Positions 1 through 11,525 of a DNA stretch of 64,000 bases are shown here, piece after piece (the stretch's first letter is position 1; the number at the start of each line of letters is the position of its first letter). The notes under the pieces are model-generated. The model was given only the letters and a program-made list of their open reading frames with translations. It did no database searches and was not told the DNA's origin. The stretch is taken from the NCBI GenBank assembly GCA_963082975.1, contig OY720347.1, forward strand, positions 31,637,398-31,701,397. Reading direction: 5' to 3'. The position numbers and the translations under genes are program-made. The stretch is from Labia minor. Lineage: Eukaryota; Arthropoda; Insecta; Dermaptera; Spongiphoridae.

Positions 1-1205
1 TTCTTATAATACATTAATTTTTTAATAAATATTAAAAAAAAATAAACAACAAGTTTAAAATAATGACAGATACAATAAAATTAATAATTAAATCATGTAA
101 ATCGATACAGTACCAAAAAAAAAAATAAAATAAAAAAAATTACCTGAAAATTACATATTCCATTCAATGATATAATAAATTTTTAATAAACATTAATTTG
201 GTAATTAATTGATGGTATATGAATTTATTTAAAAAAAAAATAATTTAAATTTATATCCTTTTTGCTTTTCATTTAAAATCATTATAATAGTTTGAATAAA
301 TATCATAGATAACAATAATAATTTATTTCGTTTTAATTTATATATTTTTTATATTATTTATTTATTTATTTTTTTGATTCATAGAAAATTAAAAATAAGA
401 TAATTTATAATAAGCGGCAATATTCTTTATAGGTAATTTTTTTATGTGGTAATATATAATTAATTTTATTAAATAATGAAATTCAAAGATTAATATATAT
501 ATTTTAGGATAAATTCCCATAAAAATGGATGATAACAAGAGGCGGTATTCTTTTTTATTAATAGCAAATTTGATAAAAACTAATAAAGAGAACAGGTTAA
601 TGAGTTAAAGGAAATTAATCATATAAATAAATTAATAGGTGCAAATGAAATTAATTATTTTTATTTGATAATTAATTCAATTATATCTATAAAGATAATG
701 GCATTTTGAAACATTACAGTTTACTGGTTAGCTAGTATACCGTTTTCATTTAAACATTATCAAATTAAATACGAGATTATATCAATTATATAAATGTATC
801 ATTTCAAAATATTATTTATTGAATATTTCAAAATTCATAAATAATAATGTTTAACTGGTCTAAAAATGAAATCGAAAAGTTAGAGTTATAGTATGAATTT
901 TAATTTACAATTTTCGAGTATTTGAAACAGATAGTTAATTTCATCAGAAAAATTAATTAATTTTGAAAATATTAATCTTAAATTTCTATATTAAATATTC
1001 ATAAATTAATTTTTATTTGGAAAAAAAATGTCAGTAAAATTGATTTTTTCAATAAAATTAATATTTAATTTCAAATATACTATAATAATATTTTATAGAA
1101 TTGGTCTATTTCAAATGCTCAAACGATTTGTCTCTAAAAAAAATATGAATATTTGCTCAAATTTTGTTTGTTCTTTTATTTTAATCAAACATTTTTTTAA
1201 TAATA
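1..1205. other. A/T-rich intergenic DNA
   Basis: Very A/T-rich sequence with short A and T runs. The only open frame of note (1028-1231, 67 codons) is low-complexity Phe/Ile/Lys sequence. I see no gene or element here. Confidence 0.8.
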
Positions 1206-1211
1206 TCTTAG

Positions 1212-1253
1212 GAGCCTGTGATTGTTGGTGAATTTAATGCACGAATAGGTGAC
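1212..1253 (+). pseudogene. possible APE endonuclease motif of a non-LTR retrotransposon
   Basis: This short frame reads EPVIVGEFNARIGD and is followed at once by a stop (1254-1256). It closely resembles the (V/I)(V/L)GDFNAR(V/I)GD core of the apurinic-like endonuclease domain of non-LTR retrotransposons, with the first Asp replaced by Glu. No flanking endonuclease or reverse transcriptase sequence is recognisable, so at best it is a tiny decayed LINE fragment. Fourteen residues could match by chance. Confidence 0.4.
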
Positions 1254-1256
1254 TGA

Positions 1257-1647
1257 ATTTATTGTTTTAAAGGCCAGGCCCAGGTTTCATTCGTTGCATG
1301 TTTGTATCATGTAGTATGTAGCAAACAACCGCCCACCTTAGCATGCCTGTAAATTCCCAGACGATTTCATGTCCTTTGGTAGCTACCATTTGACCAGTTC
1401 TACTCAAATTCCAATGACCTATGCAATTTTTCAAAGAATCTAATTTGTATAAGAATAACATGAAAAGTAAAAACAACTACAAAAAAAAATTTTTAAATTA
1501 ATACTTTAAATCATATATATATATATATATATATATTAATTAACTAAATGTAGAATTTTTCAATATATATATATATATATATACGTATATAAACAAAACA
1601 TTTTTAATAAAATTCAATTTTAGCAAGATATATGGATGTGTATCTAA

Positions 1648-1685
<38 letters not shown>

Positions 1686-2454
1686 CAGACATTTATTTTT
1701 ATATTAATTAAAAATAAAACATAAAATTTTATATATGAAACACCGTAAATATATAAAAAGTTACATCAAAATAATGATGGTTTCTATATTTTTGATATAT
1801 TGAAAAATTCATCAATATACAAAAAAAAAAAAAGAATTAGATACTAGTATGCTACTTGCGTTGCACATTTTAAAATAAAAAAAACTATGAAATTGTTTAA
1901 AGGAACTGAACATGGAAGATCCACAAAGTATGGTGTTTTTTATTTATAAAGAACAAAATAAAATTTCATGTATAATATTATATGGAATTAAATAATATAC
2001 AACATCTATTATTCTATACTCTCTCTCTATTCTCAAAATAACTAATAAATTTTAAAAAAATCATTCAATAGGATATTTCTACTATGTAATGTATAAATAA
2101 ATATAAGTATTTGAAGAATTCTAATTTTTTATTATGCTTTATGATCATTTACTATTCAATATTAGTTCAAATGTCATTTCACACAAACAAAACATAAATC
2201 ATTTATGATATATATAATGTAGTAACTATATATATATATATACATAAGATCCATGAAAGAAAAAGAAAATCTTTCATTTTTTTTAAATTTTTTACCATTC
2301 AATGTAGTTTCTATGAAATTATCTTGAAAACCATTTTTATCTTTTTGAATTTCAATTAAAATGGTAGCCGGTGCGAACATGTGTTTGAATATTTTTTTTC
2401 CCAGCCATGTATTAATAAAATAAATACTTGTATCATTCTTATGTAGTAGCTTTC
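1257..2454. other. intergenic; small mixed-composition block plus TA microsatellites
   Basis: Positions 1265-1440 are less A/T-rich, with no recognisable coding potential. (TA)n microsatellites lie near 1516-1537, 1563-1582 and 1650-1680. The rest is A/T-rich with no identified feature. Confidence 0.7.
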
Positions 2455-3075
2455 CCACAAACTGTCACCTGCTTCATCTCCAGAGTGTGATATTTATTTA
2501 AGCCGTGAATGACACATCCTCAGGCAAAAAAATATAATTTTGAAGATGTCGCCGTTAACGTATGATGCGAGATGACCGTTTCTATAGACATGCTCTGTCC
2601 TCGAATATGTAATCCCTGAGCCCATTTAGGCCCTTAAACAAACACCACGGGCCTTTGAAAAGGTCTTTTGAACAAACACAAGGTGCTTATAAATAAAGGG
2701 AGAGAAATTGCAATACGTTTACGCTTTTCGCGCCAGACGAGAATAATATATGTTGCCGTGAGATTAACGAATGTAAAAGCATAGACACACATGGTGAAAA
2801 TCAAACACGATGACGACAAACCCCCCTTCCTGAAATACGGGATGGACATGCTTAATCCGCTGTCTTGGGTATTAAAGACTGGCCCTTTACATACACATGA
2901 ATGTGAGGATAAACAGACACGAGCTGTTTAAACGGGGCAGTGAATGGGTCGCAAAGCCAGGGAAACAAAGCATTTAGTCATATGTTTACCATATCACTTT
3001 TAGAATGACGTAATATGTCAAACGAGCCTTGTAATATGAACTTAAAACACTATTGGAAATAACAGACTAATGAAT
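2455..3075. promoter_or_regulatory. candidate non-coding regulatory island
   Basis: About 600 bp of non-repetitive, less A/T-rich DNA flanked by A/T-rich filler. The 71-codon minus-strand frame inside it has no recognised domain. It contains TTTTCGCGCC (2725-2734), matching the E2F-type core TTTCGCGC. I call it regulatory only from composition and lack of coding signal. Conservation in related genomes would be the test. Confidence 0.35.
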
Positions 3076-3227
3076 CTTGGCTTCTTTTATTCCAATCCTA
3101 AGAATGAAGAAATATTGTTATGTTTTATTGTGTGTGTGTGTGTTTTTTGTGTTACTGAAAAAATATCTAATAATAAATAATAAACTCAATTTTACAAAAT
3201 TATTATTTTTATAAAAATAATATAAAA

Positions 3228-3802
3228 TCTGGAGTGTCTCCATTCGACTATCTAATTGGATTAATTAACAAATATTATATTTAAATTGAATTTAATTAAA
3301 AAAATATATATAAATTATAAATTAAAATTAATAAATAATATTTATTGAACCAGCGCGTGTTTGACTCTTTGTTGATGGTACCACGTCACGTGTTGGCGCG
3401 TGATTTGCAGTGTTAAAAAATTAATTCCTGTACTTTCAGCGATTCAATCACGCTGAAATTCTATATATAGCAGTTTTATTCAATTTTTAATCATGTGAAA
3501 AACTATCAAACATATATCTTTATTTTTACGGTCACTTTAGTGGAAAAAAAATCAAAACGTTGTAGGTAATGACCCTCTTCCGGCTGAGCTACATTTCTCA
3601 AAAGTTAATAGAAAACTACGAATTTTGAATAATACCCGTGTACCAAATTTCATAATTCTAGCTCAAACCGTTTTTGCGTAATTTTTTCTACATACATAGA
3701 GACAGATATTTTTCTCAACCTTAGTGAAAATGACTCAGGGACCTTCAAATCGGATAAAAACATCAAAATCTCTACATTGAAAATTATGACGAGATAGTAA
3801 AA
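3228..3802 (-). mobile_element. family A Helentron-like non-autonomous element, copy A1
   Basis: This is a diverged copy of family A, read on the minus strand. Its 3' side carries the hairpin TGGAG-TGT-CTCCA (3230-3242). Next to it is a decayed subterminal repeat (ACTATCTAAT where intact copies have ACTATCTCGC). The 5' side ends in GAGATAGTAAAAA near 3791-3802. The body holds the CACGTG palindrome (3387-3392) and the block with the ACCCTCTTCCGGCTGAGC stretch. The GT/CA microsatellite seen in A2 is almost absent. No coding capacity; mobilisation would need proteins from elsewhere. Confidence 0.75.
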
Positions 3803-5625
3803 AGAGTGCCAAATTAAAACAATTCAACAATTTAACTGATAATCTTCAAAAATATTATTGAATAGTTCTCTGATTTTTACAAATATTTATGTTTTAAGGT
3901 TTCCCTACTGGTTAGAAAAAATTTCCTCATTAGTAGGAGATTACATAATAGCATGATTTTGACCCGAATGTTCATAAATTTAATTATAGAAAATTATAAA
4001 AAAGGTATTGTAGTGAAATTTAATTATAGAAATTTTCATTAACAAGTTCATTATAATTAGATGTTAATAAGCATAACTTTGAACTTTTTGAATTCATATT
4101 GAAAAATCTATTTAAAGTTTGTTATTATTTTTAATTATACATTCAATAATTTAGATATCATACCAAACTGAAAATAAAGTACGATAATTAATAATGGAAT
4201 TTAAATTTTAAGCTAATTTCATTATCTTTTCAATTTTTCCCTGAATATCAATTTAATGAATGATTCGATATTATTTTTAATTATATTCTCTCTAATTTAT
4301 AAAGATTTAATTATATTTATTAGATCAGTCAAACATATAAAATTTCTAAATACATATCTATTAATAATTAAATCTTTAAATTCAAATTATATAAATTTAG
4401 CATATAATCAAAAATAAATTTGATTAGTTTTTTTCAATTGATAAAGATATATAAAAAATATAGAAAATTAGAACTTTTTGTTTCTAAAAAGAGTTTAAAA
4501 TATTTATTATTATGAATACTATACGAGTGTGATGTATATATATATATATATACCTATATTTAGAAATAGGGAATGATAATAATACATTTAAGATTTTTGA
4601 AAATATTTTTTTTTTTGGAATCTCAAATAAATTCTTGAATGTGACAAAGGTGAGGATTATATATGTAGGTATTATTTAAATTCAATCGTCATTTCCACAT
4701 TAAACGCCTTTAATTTTAATTATATTTGTTATAATTAGTAAGAAATTTGTAAAGTAAAAATAAAAAGATAAAGAATAACAAATAATGCATGAGAAAACCA
4801 ATTGAAAACAACGTAAATGGGGTGATTATAAGATCAGTCATAAGAAACTTAATGAATATATGCAAATGAAAGAATTTCCTCTAATATAACAATAGTTTAG
4901 ATTAGGCGCAAGAACTTTCAATAACTAAATCTTTATAATGTCAATGATTAAATGTATTGAGTATAATAAAGGTACTAGAAGATGTGTTCATAAATTAATA
5001 AATATTTAATATAACAAATAATAATAAAATTAAAATTAAATTTATTATTCGTAATCTTCTGTAGGTCTACAATGTTTCCAAAAATAAATATATGAATAAT
5101 ATGATTGGATAAAAATGCAATAAGTGTAGAAATGAAAACCATAACTGGTTTTTCGATTAGAGCATCCAAGAGTGACTATCATGTTTCAGATTAATTTGTG
5201 CGGAGGTTTTCTTTCTTGAAATTCTAATGATATTTACAATAAGCAGAGTGTAAATCAGTCAACGAGATTCGAGCGGTTAGTTTCTCTTTTCTTTTCTTTT
5301 GATTTATTTCCTCAGTTGATAAGTCGAATTTCATTTTTCCAGTACTGACACCACACTTGATTCATTTAATATCTTGATGACGATTTTACAATTTGTTTAT
5401 GTTGAAAAAATATATTCTCAATTCGGTTTCAGATGCTCCAAATGAATCACCTCTCATTAAAGTATTTTTTCGATCAATTTATTTTGGGATGAAATCCAAA
5501 TGTAATCGGACATTTATTTTAAGTGGAATTTCAACCATATGGATAATGGGGATATCTTTTATCCCTTTCAAATACAGTCAAGATCATTTTTAATTTCTCA
5601 AAAATAAAAACAAACACGAGCCATT
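3803..5625. other. A/T-rich intergenic DNA
   Basis: A/T-rich filler with a TA microsatellite at about 4534-4551. Around 5160-5360 and 5420-5590 the composition is slightly more mixed. I recognise no gene or element. Confidence 0.7.
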
Positions 5626-6075
5626 ATTTTAAGGGAGAAATTTGGCGAGGACGGAAATTAAGTTGAGGGAAATCTTCGCGTGGTAAATTCAATTTGCATA
5701 TGGCTGTATATAATGGGATATTTCACAGCCAGAACATTGAGATCGTTTGCGTGCTACTTAGAACAGAAGAAATGCCAGAGAAAATGGTCTATTTATTAAT
5801 TTTAAAAGCTCGCAGATGACTGGGGTGTCCACCCTTTTTCTGTAAGGCCTGGTTGGCTTTTTCCAAGTGGCTCCTGGGAAAGGGCGCGGAAGGAAGACGT
5901 ATGAGTGGAAGAGCTCCTTGTGCCTATTAATTGCTATGATGACCCTCGGGCCAAGATCCCAGACCACCCTCTCAACTGTGAACCCTCAAGCCTTAGCGCT
6001 CAACCCTTCTGCCGCTGCCATAATGATTTATCTTAAACCAACATGAAATATTCCAGCAGTGCTTTGATTCTTTTT
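5626..6075. promoter_or_regulatory. candidate non-coding regulatory island
   Basis: About 450 bp of clearly mixed composition inside A/T-rich flanks, single-copy in this window. The 69-codon minus-strand frame (5758-5967) matches no family I know and is interrupted by no splice-like structure. A regulatory role is inferred from composition only. Confidence 0.35.
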
Positions 6076-6830
6076 CCTCTTAAGGGAATAAAACCCTCTT
6101 GAAATATCAAAAGAATACCATTAATTCAAAAATGATCCTTGTAAACATTTTGTTAGTTTAATTAAAAGTTGTTGTTTAGATAAAAGAAAAAACCCATATC
6201 CTTATTTTTATTTAAAATTTACCATTTACATGTTTTTTTTTATAGGAATTTTTTTTATACCTTTTCTTAGGTTACCCAATGTACAATACAATTAAGTAGT
6301 ATAGAATTTAAAATTTTATTAATTAAAACGAATTTTATTAATAATAATAATAAGAAGAAGAAGTAAAATCATTAATATAAAATCTTTTAAAAAAAATTTT
6401 GAATTAGATTTTTTTTAAAAAAATTAAAATTTTTTTTTTAATTAATAATTAAAATAATAAAAATTCTTGAAATTTTCTTTTATATTTCACCTAAGACTTG
6501 GTTGGAGGTGTTCAATTTAGTTATTTATCTAAATAATCAAATCATTGTTTTTTAGTATAGTTCCTTTATAAATAGTTTAGTCACTTATAGTCTGTAGAAA
6601 TAATTTTTGAATAATGCTATACAATATTATGTACAAGTTATTACCCATCATTGATTTGTAAAAATGTTTATGATTTTTATGGTTACTTAATATATCATAA
6701 ACCGATAGTCCCACTAATAAACATATTATAATATATTTATTTATTATTTTATTGTTATTATCGGACAAACATAATTTGAAATTATTTATTTTTGAAACAA
6801 GTTTATTTTTTTAAATTCATTTATTCATTT
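6076..6830. other. A/T-rich intergenic DNA
   Basis: Dominated by A and T runs, with a short AAT/AAG trinucleotide stretch near 6340-6365. Nothing else identified. Confidence 0.75.
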
Positions 6831-6943
6831 TTACTATCTCGCCAGAGATAGTATTGCGATCACGAAAATTTTCGATGTTGAGATTTTGATGTTTTTATAC
6901 GTTTTGAAGGTTCCTGAATCATTTTCACTAAGGTTGAGAAAAA

Positions 6944-7009
<66 letters not shown>

Positions 7010-7486
7010 TGTGTATGTATGTAGGCAAGATTACGCAAAAACGGTTTGAGCTAGAATGATGAAATTTGGTACATGGACATTATTCAAAATTCATAGTTTT
7101 CTATCAACTTTTGAGAAATGTAGCTCAACCGGAAGAGGGTCATTACCTACAACGTTTTGATTTTTTTTCCTCTAAAGTGACCGTAAAAATAAAGTTATGT
7201 TAAATTTGATAGTTTTTCACATGATTAAAAATTGTATAAAACTGCTATATATAAAATTTCAGCTTGATTGATTCGCTGAAATTACCAGAATTAATTTTTT
7301 AACACTGCAAATCTCACGCGCCAACACGTGACGTTGTGCCATCAACAAAAAGCCAAACATGCGCTGGTTTAATATTTATTATTTATTATTTATAATTTAT
7401 AATTAATTAAATTTAATTTAAATATAATATATTATGTTATTTAATCCAATTCAAATTGCGAGATAGTCGAGTGGAGACACTCCAGC
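6831..7486 (+). mobile_element. family A Helentron-like non-autonomous element, copy A2 (best preserved)
   Basis: This is the best copy of family A. The 5' end is TTACTATCTCGCC. It forms a perfect 8-bp hairpin, ACTATCTC-GCCA-GAGATAGT (6833-6852). The 10-mer ACTATCTCGC recurs inverted as GCGAGATAGT (7458-7467) near the other end. Five bases later comes the perfect hairpin TGGAG-ACA-CTCCA (7472-7484). A long (GT)n tract fills 6947-7023. The body carries AAATTTGGTAC, CCGGAAG (near 7130) and CACGTG (7325-7330). Subterminal inverted repeats, a central microsatellite and a 3' hairpin are the plan of DINE-1/HINE elements. No transposase is encoded; the poly-His frame here is only the GT tract read on the minus strand. 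Confidence 0.75.
6947..7023. repeat. (GT)n microsatellite inside family A copy A2
   Basis: An almost pure GT dinucleotide run with a few GTAT interruptions toward the right end. It sits where the other family A copies have only short GT/CA or TATG runs, so it expanded within this copy. Confidence 0.95.
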
Positions 7487-7870
7487 TAATTTTTTTGCAG
7501 ATTATATATACCCCTGAAATTGGAATTTAATGAAAAGAAAAATATCAAAAACAAAGATCTTCACAATTACAGAGAATATATCTTCTTTTTCTTTATTCAA
7601 AAATACTTTTTCATTTATATTTTTCAGAAAATAATTATGAATGAAACTTTCTTTATAATTATAATCAAATAAACCATCTTTACATTATGTCCTTTTTAAA
7701 AAAAATGATGAGAAAATTAAAGAAAGGTCCTGCTGTGTGATGTGTTAATTTTATTTTTGGAAGATTCCCATAGTCAAACAAAAAAACAACTTACTTCAAT
7801 GAAATTCATATATAGATATTGAATATTCTTACATTATTCACGATGCATGAAAAAGGTAATTAGCTGGAAA
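7487..7870. other. A/T-rich intergenic DNA
   Basis: A/T-rich filler. No recognisable feature. Confidence 0.75.
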
Positions 7871-8845
7871 TTGATTTTTTATCTTGATACGGAAGATAGA
7901 TGGATTGGCTCATTAAGAGGGTATCTTCGTAGCTTCTGATCCGCGATTGATTGGTGCAGATAGACTGTCGAAGCAGAAGAAATTAGCCGGTGTTGCGTTG
8001 ATTCACTTTTCCGGATGGCCGCCCTCGGATAATACACCACGAGCCTCACTAGGACTTCGCCCTTAATGTATACAATTATATAAACATTTGTCAGTGATCT
8101 GATATCTACGAGATGATGTATATTTTTTCAAACATGAATTAGGTTAAAACGGACACTATTGTGTATGATACGGTTTTTCACATCGCTTTTGTTTTGAATA
8201 GAATGAATGATACTTACATATTCATATTCCAAAAGATTGTTTACATATGTTTTTATATGAAATTTCTTTATTCGTTCAGGACGGAAGACTCATTAGGAAA
8301 GACTATTTTAATGACAGTGTCTGTTGGTGTACATGATCTGCAAAAAGATAACATGATCATGCTGTCCTATATATCATCATAAATGATATTCCAACTGTAA
8401 AACAAAAATAGATGGAGGACAACGAAATTCAGAACAGACAGATTATTTTTCATTCGTTAATTTGTGGACAGAGATATTGAAAAATGATAAATGAAATACA
8501 TTCAGTAGCAAAGTAAAGAAACAAGTTTCTTCGCGTGTTGTAAAAAAAGTTGTTGTGTTGGTGTTGTTGTGTGGATATTGGAGAGCGATTATGAATTTCC
8601 ACTTTTCAAGGCTTCGACTCTAACAAGGTGTTAATTCAATAGTACTCCCTGGATTCAAGGAAAAGACGATAGGGGCCAGAGTATTGATAGGGCGATGTGT
8701 TGTGAATGGACGCTGGACCCAGCCAGTCGACCATAAATTACAGTGATAACATCGGTCCTCCACCGATCTTCCATGTTCCTTCTGCTCTCCACCTCTCTCT
8801 CTCTCTCTTAGTTTCTCCAACCAAGTTATCATCAATTTCGTTTTC
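7871..8845. promoter_or_regulatory. candidate non-coding regulatory island (two cores)
   Basis: Two mixed-composition cores, about 7885-8070 and 8515-8830, are separated by A/T-rich DNA. The first holds GGATGGCCGCCCTCGG and several TGATTGATTGG-type stretches. The second contains a (TC)n run at 8793-8810. The 8161-8382 and 8620-8835 frames match no known family. Regulatory function is inferred from composition only. Confidence 0.3.
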
Positions 8846-10015
8846 CATTCATTTGTTTTTTAGTTTGTTTTTTTTGTTTTGTTTTGTTTTGTTTTTGTTG
8901 TTTCTTTTTATTTGTTTTTATTTTAACCTTTATCAACAACGAAGCAAATAATATTTAGAAAAAACATTAATTATAAATTAATTTTTTTTCTAAATGTATA
9001 TACGATATATGTATGCAGAAAAATAAATTGGTTGATTTAATCATAAGATACTAAATAAAATATTAAATAAATAATATATATAATATTAGGTTAAAATGAA
9101 CATTTTTTTCTTATTAGAATTTTATAATTAAAGATATTATCTTTTATTTTATAATAATATATATTCATCATTTTTTTTTGTTTAAAGTTCATAAAATTTA
9201 TTTTATTTCAAATTTAAGTTTTGTTCATTTATATATTTAGAATTATTTTTATATTTGTATATTTTATTGAAAATTGAAATAAATAAATTTAAAATATATA
9301 GCTATATAATAATTATTTTAAAATAAATTTATAGCTAAATATATATCTATATATATATATATGATATAATTAATATAATAAATGTAAGAGAGAAAGTAAA
9401 AATTACTTATTTATTATTTATTAAAAATTTATATATTGAATTATTAGTAATACTAGTGTGATGTGAATTTTCAGTTATCAAATAAACTTATCAAATTATA
9501 ATTTAGAAGGGTGACAGAAATTATTTAAATCGATGAATATTCAAATAAATTAAAAATAATTGGGAAACGAATTTGATTGAGCTATAACTTTTGAAAGCAT
9601 AATTTATTTATGGATAATTTTTTATAGTCGTCACACATCGAATGACTTTTAATTTTTTTTTTTTTTTTTTTTTTGTTTTAAGCTGTTTTTAAATTATTAT
9701 TTATTTTAATTAATTTTGATAAATGAGTTATATATTTAAAAGTATCGTAGATGAAAATATATTTTTGTTTATAAATGCTTTGAAATTTTTTAATGATTAT
9801 TATTCATAATGGCTTAAATGTTTTTATTACTCTATTTTCTCTCTTCATATACGGATTGTGTTGATTTTATTAAATTAAAAAAAAGGTTGTTTCAAACGGC
9901 TATTTGTTAAGTTTATTATATTTTTTCACCATTTCAAAAAAAAAAATGCTTTTTGTTTAAAAAAAAAAAATAAAAAAAATTAAAAATAATAATAATAAAA
10001 TAAATATCCAATATT
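8846..10015. other. A/T-rich intergenic DNA with TTTTG repeats
   Basis: A TTTTG/TTTGT simple-repeat stretch at about 8855-8905, then A/T-rich filler with a long poly-T at 9653-9675. No gene seen. Confidence 0.8.
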
Positions 10016-10265
10016 GTTGATGTGTGTTGCAGTCGTTACACCCAAGTTGACTTTCATTTTAAGCCCCGTATCATGGAACATTAACCTGACATGTTTAATT
10101 CGCACGCGATTATATTAGATTGTTATACCTATTAAAAAAAATCCCAATATTTTCGGAGTATTTCCTCTCATTTGGCTCTTTCATGGAAAAATCCAACCAA
10201 TTCTGATAATTCTACCTGGAACGTTATTCACAAACATTTTTCAACGAAAACGCATCAAGAAAAAT
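10016..10265. promoter_or_regulatory. small candidate regulatory island
   Basis: About 250 bp of mixed composition with no open frame of note, between A/T-rich flanks. No specific motif stands out. Confidence 0.25.
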
Positions 10266-11010
10266 TCCAATTTTTTTTTTGTAACTTTTAAATTCTTTCA
10301 AGTTTTTATATTTTAGGTTTTTCTTTCATCAATAAAAACCCTTTGTTTATTTAAGACTCTTAAATAAAAAAAAAAAAATAAATAAATGACAAAGATCGAA
10401 ATTCGCTTTTAACGATAAAATTTTAAAAGATTAAAGAATGAAGATTCATTTTCATTCATAAGAATTCAATAAAATGAAAAATAAACGAAAAATTAAGATT
10501 TTTTGGTATTCTTGAACAAAAAAAAAAAAAAAATATAATTGTTTTGAAAAATTGTTCGTTAACAATAGATAATCTGATCTAATTATTATTATTATTTTAA
10601 TTTATAATATTTAATTAATATAAATGTGATAATAAATTTATTTTTGAAATTCAATCAATAATAATCAATACAAAATTAATATAAATCCAAAAATGTAATA
10701 ATTAATTATTTAATATTAAACTTAACAAAGAAATAACAAAATACAAAACAAAAAAATTAAATTTGATAATTAAAAAAAAAATTATTTCTATGATTTTATG
10801 AGATCCCTTGAATTCTCATTTATTTTACCTTTCAAGTTTTTTTACTAATCTTTTAAAGTAATTTGAATAAAATTAAAAAATATAACCAATTAACATTCAA
10901 TCAATTTCTTCTCATTGCCAATGAAAAAATGAATGGTATTAATAAAAAAAAATAACAAAAAATCAAACCTTTCTTTATAAATTCCATTAAATTATTTAAA
11001 TTCCAATTTG
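10266..11010. other. A/T-rich intergenic DNA
   Basis: A/T-rich filler with several A runs. Nothing identified. Confidence 0.8.
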
Positions 11011-11525
11011 ATTGTATTTCAGGGATAATGCCTTTTAAAAAGATTTATTATCGAGCAAAAGCGTCATAATTTAGGTCATTGGAAATGTCGAGAAAAAAAA
11101 ACATTCTCATTGAATAATTTAAATAATCCATTAAGCTTTCAATGTAAATTCTATCCAAATACATGATATTTTGTGCTAGGAAGGAAAAAACCGAAGGCAC
11201 GTCAGGTTATTGCTGGTCATGCGATGCTCGGCTGTTATTTATGCCTGGAACGGTTGGCGCTATGAAGCCCACCGCCAAAAGCAGCCGAAGAAACCGAAGA
11301 CGATGTCATCGAGATCGTCTCTGGGGCGGATTTATTCGTCCTGTTCCTTCGGTCATTATTCGCTCGAACAGCCTTAACGACGCCACGCTGCACTTCATTT
11401 TATTTTGCTTTTAACGAACAAAGAAACCCTTCAACAATTGTCAACCCGAGGCTTCGGAGATAGATTTCTTCACTTCGATAGCCGTTTTTTTCCTCTTGGC
11501 CAAAGCCATTTTATTCACTAATAAC
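11011..11525. promoter_or_regulatory. candidate non-coding regulatory island
   Basis: One of the most GC-balanced stretches in the first 15 kb. It contains an 83-codon plus-strand frame (11163-11414) rich in Arg, Ser and Cys with no family resemblance I can name. The frame is short and ends in hydrophobic low-complexity sequence, so I read the block as non-coding. A small unrecognised exon cannot be ruled out. Confidence 0.3.

Noticed and set aside
6834..7028. 64-codon minus-strand frame with a long Thr-His repeat
   Set aside because: It is the (GT)n microsatellite of family A copy A2 read on the minus strand.
11163..11414. 83-codon frame in a GC-balanced island as a possible exon
   Set aside because: No homology recognised and ending in low-complexity sequence; kept only as a note in the island.
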